Source: an uncultured Oscillospiraceae bacterium
GTDB taxonomy: Bacteria; Bacillota; Clostridia; Oscillospirales; Oscillospiraceae
NCBI GenBank assembly: GCA_934591895.1
Contig: CAKTPP010000019.1
Location: forward strand, 1 to 21,577
DNA: 21,577 nucleotides
Reading direction: 5' to 3'
This document shows positions 20,843 through 21,577 of this stretch, in pieces; positions within the stretch are counted from its first letter, which is position 1; every line of letters begins with the position of its first letter. A model generated the notes under the pieces. It was not told the origin of the DNA, ran no database searches, and saw nothing but the letters and a program-made list of their open reading frames with translations. The translations under genes were made by a program, and so were the position numbers.

Positions 20843-21522
20843 GACCGATCGCACACATCCACAGTGATTTTTCCACCAAATTCGGCATCCCGCGTCAGAG
20901 CGGCGTCGTCGGCAGCCTGCAGGCCGAAATCGTCTTTACACCGGAATTTCGCAGCCGTGAGGCTGTGCGCGGGCTGGAGGGCTACTCGCACATCTGGCTG
21001 ATCTGGGAGTTTTCCGAAAATGTTGACGCCCCATGGTCGCCGACCGTGCGCCCGCCGCGGCTGGGCGGCAACGTGCGCATGGGCGTGTTCGCCACGCGCT
21101 CCCCGTTCCGGCCGAACCCCATCGGCCTGTCGTGCGTGCGGCTTGAGCGCGTTGATCTCTCCGACGCACGCGGCCCGGTGCTCCATGTCGCAGGAGCGGA
21201 TCTTCTGGACGGGACACCGATTTTTGACATCAAGCCCTATGTCCCCTATGCCGACTGTCATCCGGAGGCGAGTGAAGGCTTCACCGGACAGGTCGAGATG
21301 CACGAGTTGACTGTGACCATCCCGCCGGAGCAGCTGTCCCGCTTCCCCGTCGACAAGCGCGATGCGCTCATCGGCGTGCTCGCGCAGGATCCGCGACCCC
21401 GATACCAATCAGACACAAGCCGCGTCTACGGACTGGAATTCGGCGGCTATGAGATCAAATTCCGCGTCGACGGCCAGATACTGACCGTCACGGACATCGC
21501 AAATAATAATCCGCCGGCCTAG
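20839..21522 (+). CDS. trmO: tRNA (t6A37-N6)-methyltransferase TrmO
   Basis: TrmO (TsaA/YaeB, UPF0066) methylates N6-threonylcarbamoyladenosine at position 37 of threonine tRNAs using S-adenosylmethionine. The 227-residue protein has FGIPRQSG (15-22), LEGYSHIWLIW (46-56), RMGVFATRSPFRPNPIGLS (80-98), GTPIFDIKPYVPYAD (125-139) and DPRPRY (184-189) with the C-terminal small domain of bacterial members. The start is fixed by the ATGA overlap with nth and an AGAGGAG upstream. The last codons (NNNPPA) and the TAG stop lie inside the 77-base terminal repeat, and the stop codon sits in the loop of the terminator hairpin. Confidence 0.95.
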   Translation: MRPIAHIHSDFSTKFGIPRQSGVVGSLQAEIVFTPEFRSREAVRGLEGYSHIWLIWEFSENVDAPWSPTVRPPRLGGNVRMGVFATRSPFRPNPIGLSCVRLERVDLSDARGPVLHVAGADLLDGTPIFDIKPYVPYADCHPEASEGFTGQVEMHELTVTIPPEQLSRFPVDKRDALIGVLAQDPRPRYQSDTSRVYGLEFGGYEIKFRVDGQILTVTDIANNNPPA

Positions 21523-21577
21523 CCGGCGGTTTTTCATAGACGGGCAAAGCCCTCTGTTACCAGCTTGCACGTCACGT
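21501..21577. repeat. Right copy of exact 77-base terminal inverted repeat
   Basis: Exact reverse complement of bases 1-77. Here the repeat begins at the last base of a trmO codon and supplies the protein's last six residues, the stop codon and the terminator. Both copies therefore run from a gene's 3' end outward past the same terminator. Confidence 0.95.
21511..21534 (+). terminator. Intrinsic terminator of nth-trmO
   Basis: CCGCCGGC (21511-21518) and GCCGGCGG (21522-21529) form an 8-bp stem with loop CTA, followed by TTTTT. The trmO stop codon TAG occupies 21520-21522, within the loop and first pair of the stem. Confidence 0.85.

Noticed and set aside
1..21577. Linear plasmid, phage or transposon bounded by terminal inverted repeats
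   Set aside because: Everything between the repeats is core chromosomal content (glycolysis, rpsB-tsf, tRNAs, sigG, nth), with no transposase, replication or telomere gene, and the repeat length equals a common assembly k-mer.
1..21577. CRISPR arrays, rRNA genes, insertion sequences, toxin-antitoxin pairs or biosynthetic clusters
   Set aside because: Looked for on both strands; no regular spacer array, rRNA segment, transposase or such gene set is present.

Overview
The window is about 21.6 kb of chromosomal housekeeping DNA from a G+C-rich, endospore-forming Gram-positive anaerobe. Sporulation sigma factor SigG, a SpoIIQ-like forespore protein, a YlmC/YmxH protein, Shine-Dalgarno sites of the AGGAGG type and the mix of metabolic genes all point to the class Clostridia; an Oscillospiraceae-like gut lineage is my inference, not something the sequence proves. 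There is no phage, plasmid, insertion sequence, CRISPR or rRNA gene. All 22 protein genes look intact, and no gene-free stretch exceeds 300 bases.

Layout. Leftward from about 7.4 kb to 0.1 kb: trmL-pgk-tpiA-gpmI-eno (a lower-glycolysis operon), then a SpoIIQ-like gene, three tRNA genes (transcribed Met, Glu, Val) and a HAD phosphatase. Rightward 7.6-9.6 kb: a PflX-like radical SAM protein and a Cys-rich FMN 2-hydroxy-acid dehydrogenase. Leftward 9.7-13.0 kb: lysA, a transglutaminase-like protein and an AraC regulator. Rightward 13.1-18.6 kb: an amino-acid symporter divergent from araC, then sigG-ylmC, rpsB-tsf and a DegV protein. Leftward 18.6-20.1 kb: rarA and a small DUF951 protein. Rightward 20.2-21.5 kb: nth-trmO.

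The most interesting feature is regulatory. Both sporulation genes expected to depend on the early forespore sigma factor (the SpoIIQ-like gene and sigG) have a good sigma-F-type promoter (GTATA or GTATC, 15 bases, GGnnAnAnTR) placed inside the intrinsic terminator hairpin of the housekeeping gene upstream. Read-through RNA would contain the whole hairpin. RNA started at the nested promoter would lack the 5' arm, so it would neither terminate nor, for sigG, have its ribosome binding site hidden. The rpsB-tsf promoter also has its -35 box in the loop of the preceding terminator, and the tRNA promoter is overlapped by a hairpin.

Other points worth a second look are an exact 77-base inverted repeat at the two ends of the window (probably a contig-end overlap at a dispersed repeat), five GTAG-type direct repeats spaced 20-22 bases apart upstream of the DegV gene, a perfect palindrome centred on the rpsB -10 box, and an inverted repeat between the araC and symporter genes.
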